Source: Candidatus Melainabacteria bacterium (lineage in GTDB: Bacteria; Cyanobacteriota; Vampirovibrionia; LMEP-6097). From it: DNA of 6,085 nt. The translations under genes were made by a program, and so were the position numbers. Positions 6,067 through 6,085 of this stretch are shown in pieces. The notes under the pieces are model-generated. The model worked only from the letters and a program-made list of their open reading frames with translations, was not told the DNA's origin and did no database searches. The stretch covers positions 1 to 6,085 of the forward strand of contig JAPPOW010000191.1 of assembly GCA_028817775.1 (NCBI GenBank), given 5' to 3'. Position 1 is the stretch's first letter, and every line of letters starts with the position of its first letter.

Positions 6067-6085
6067 CAAACGAAAAGAATATGCC

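Overview
The window is about 62% A+T bacterial DNA. Coding density is high, with four protein-coding regions and only short gaps (62 and 78 bp). None of the starts has a strong Shine-Dalgarno sequence, and there is no rRNA, tRNA, CRISPR array or insertion sequence. The lineage cannot be fixed from this sequence. Weak ribosome-binding sites, moderate A+T and large EF-hand repeat proteins would suit an uncultured or cyanobacteria-related (e.g. melainabacterial) genome, but this is a guess.

Layout. (1) Positions 1-2832, minus strand: the first 944 codons of a very large protein whose C-terminus lies outside the window. It has no stop codon inside the window, so it is easily missed by an ORF search that needs both ends. 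It has an Arg/Ser-rich basic head, three textbook EF-hand calcium loops, and then a long acidic helical region. That region contains four copies of a Y-G-[DE] motif, two diverged tandem domains of about 150 residues, and a short 14-residue tandem repeat inserted in the second domain. (2) Positions 2895-3563, minus strand: a 222-residue protein with a single N-terminal membrane anchor, immediately upstream of the giant gene on the same strand and probably co-transcribed with it. (3) A 78-bp divergent intergenic region (3564-3641) with two short perfect palindromes. (4) Positions 3642-5783, plus strand: a 713-residue polytopic membrane protein with the layout of a GT-C type (lipid-linked sugar) glycosyltransferase and a soluble C-terminal part. 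(5) Positions 5770-6066, minus strand, possibly continuing past the right edge: a small acidic protein of unknown function whose 3' end overlaps gene 4 tail to tail by 14 bp.

How the parts may work together. The anchored 222-residue protein and the EF-hand repeat protein look like a two-gene unit for a large calcium-binding, possibly envelope-associated protein. The divergent GT-C-like protein might modify envelope glycans or the repeat protein itself. That link rests on adjacency only. The most novel item is the giant repeat protein: apart from the EF-hands I do not recognise its domains.
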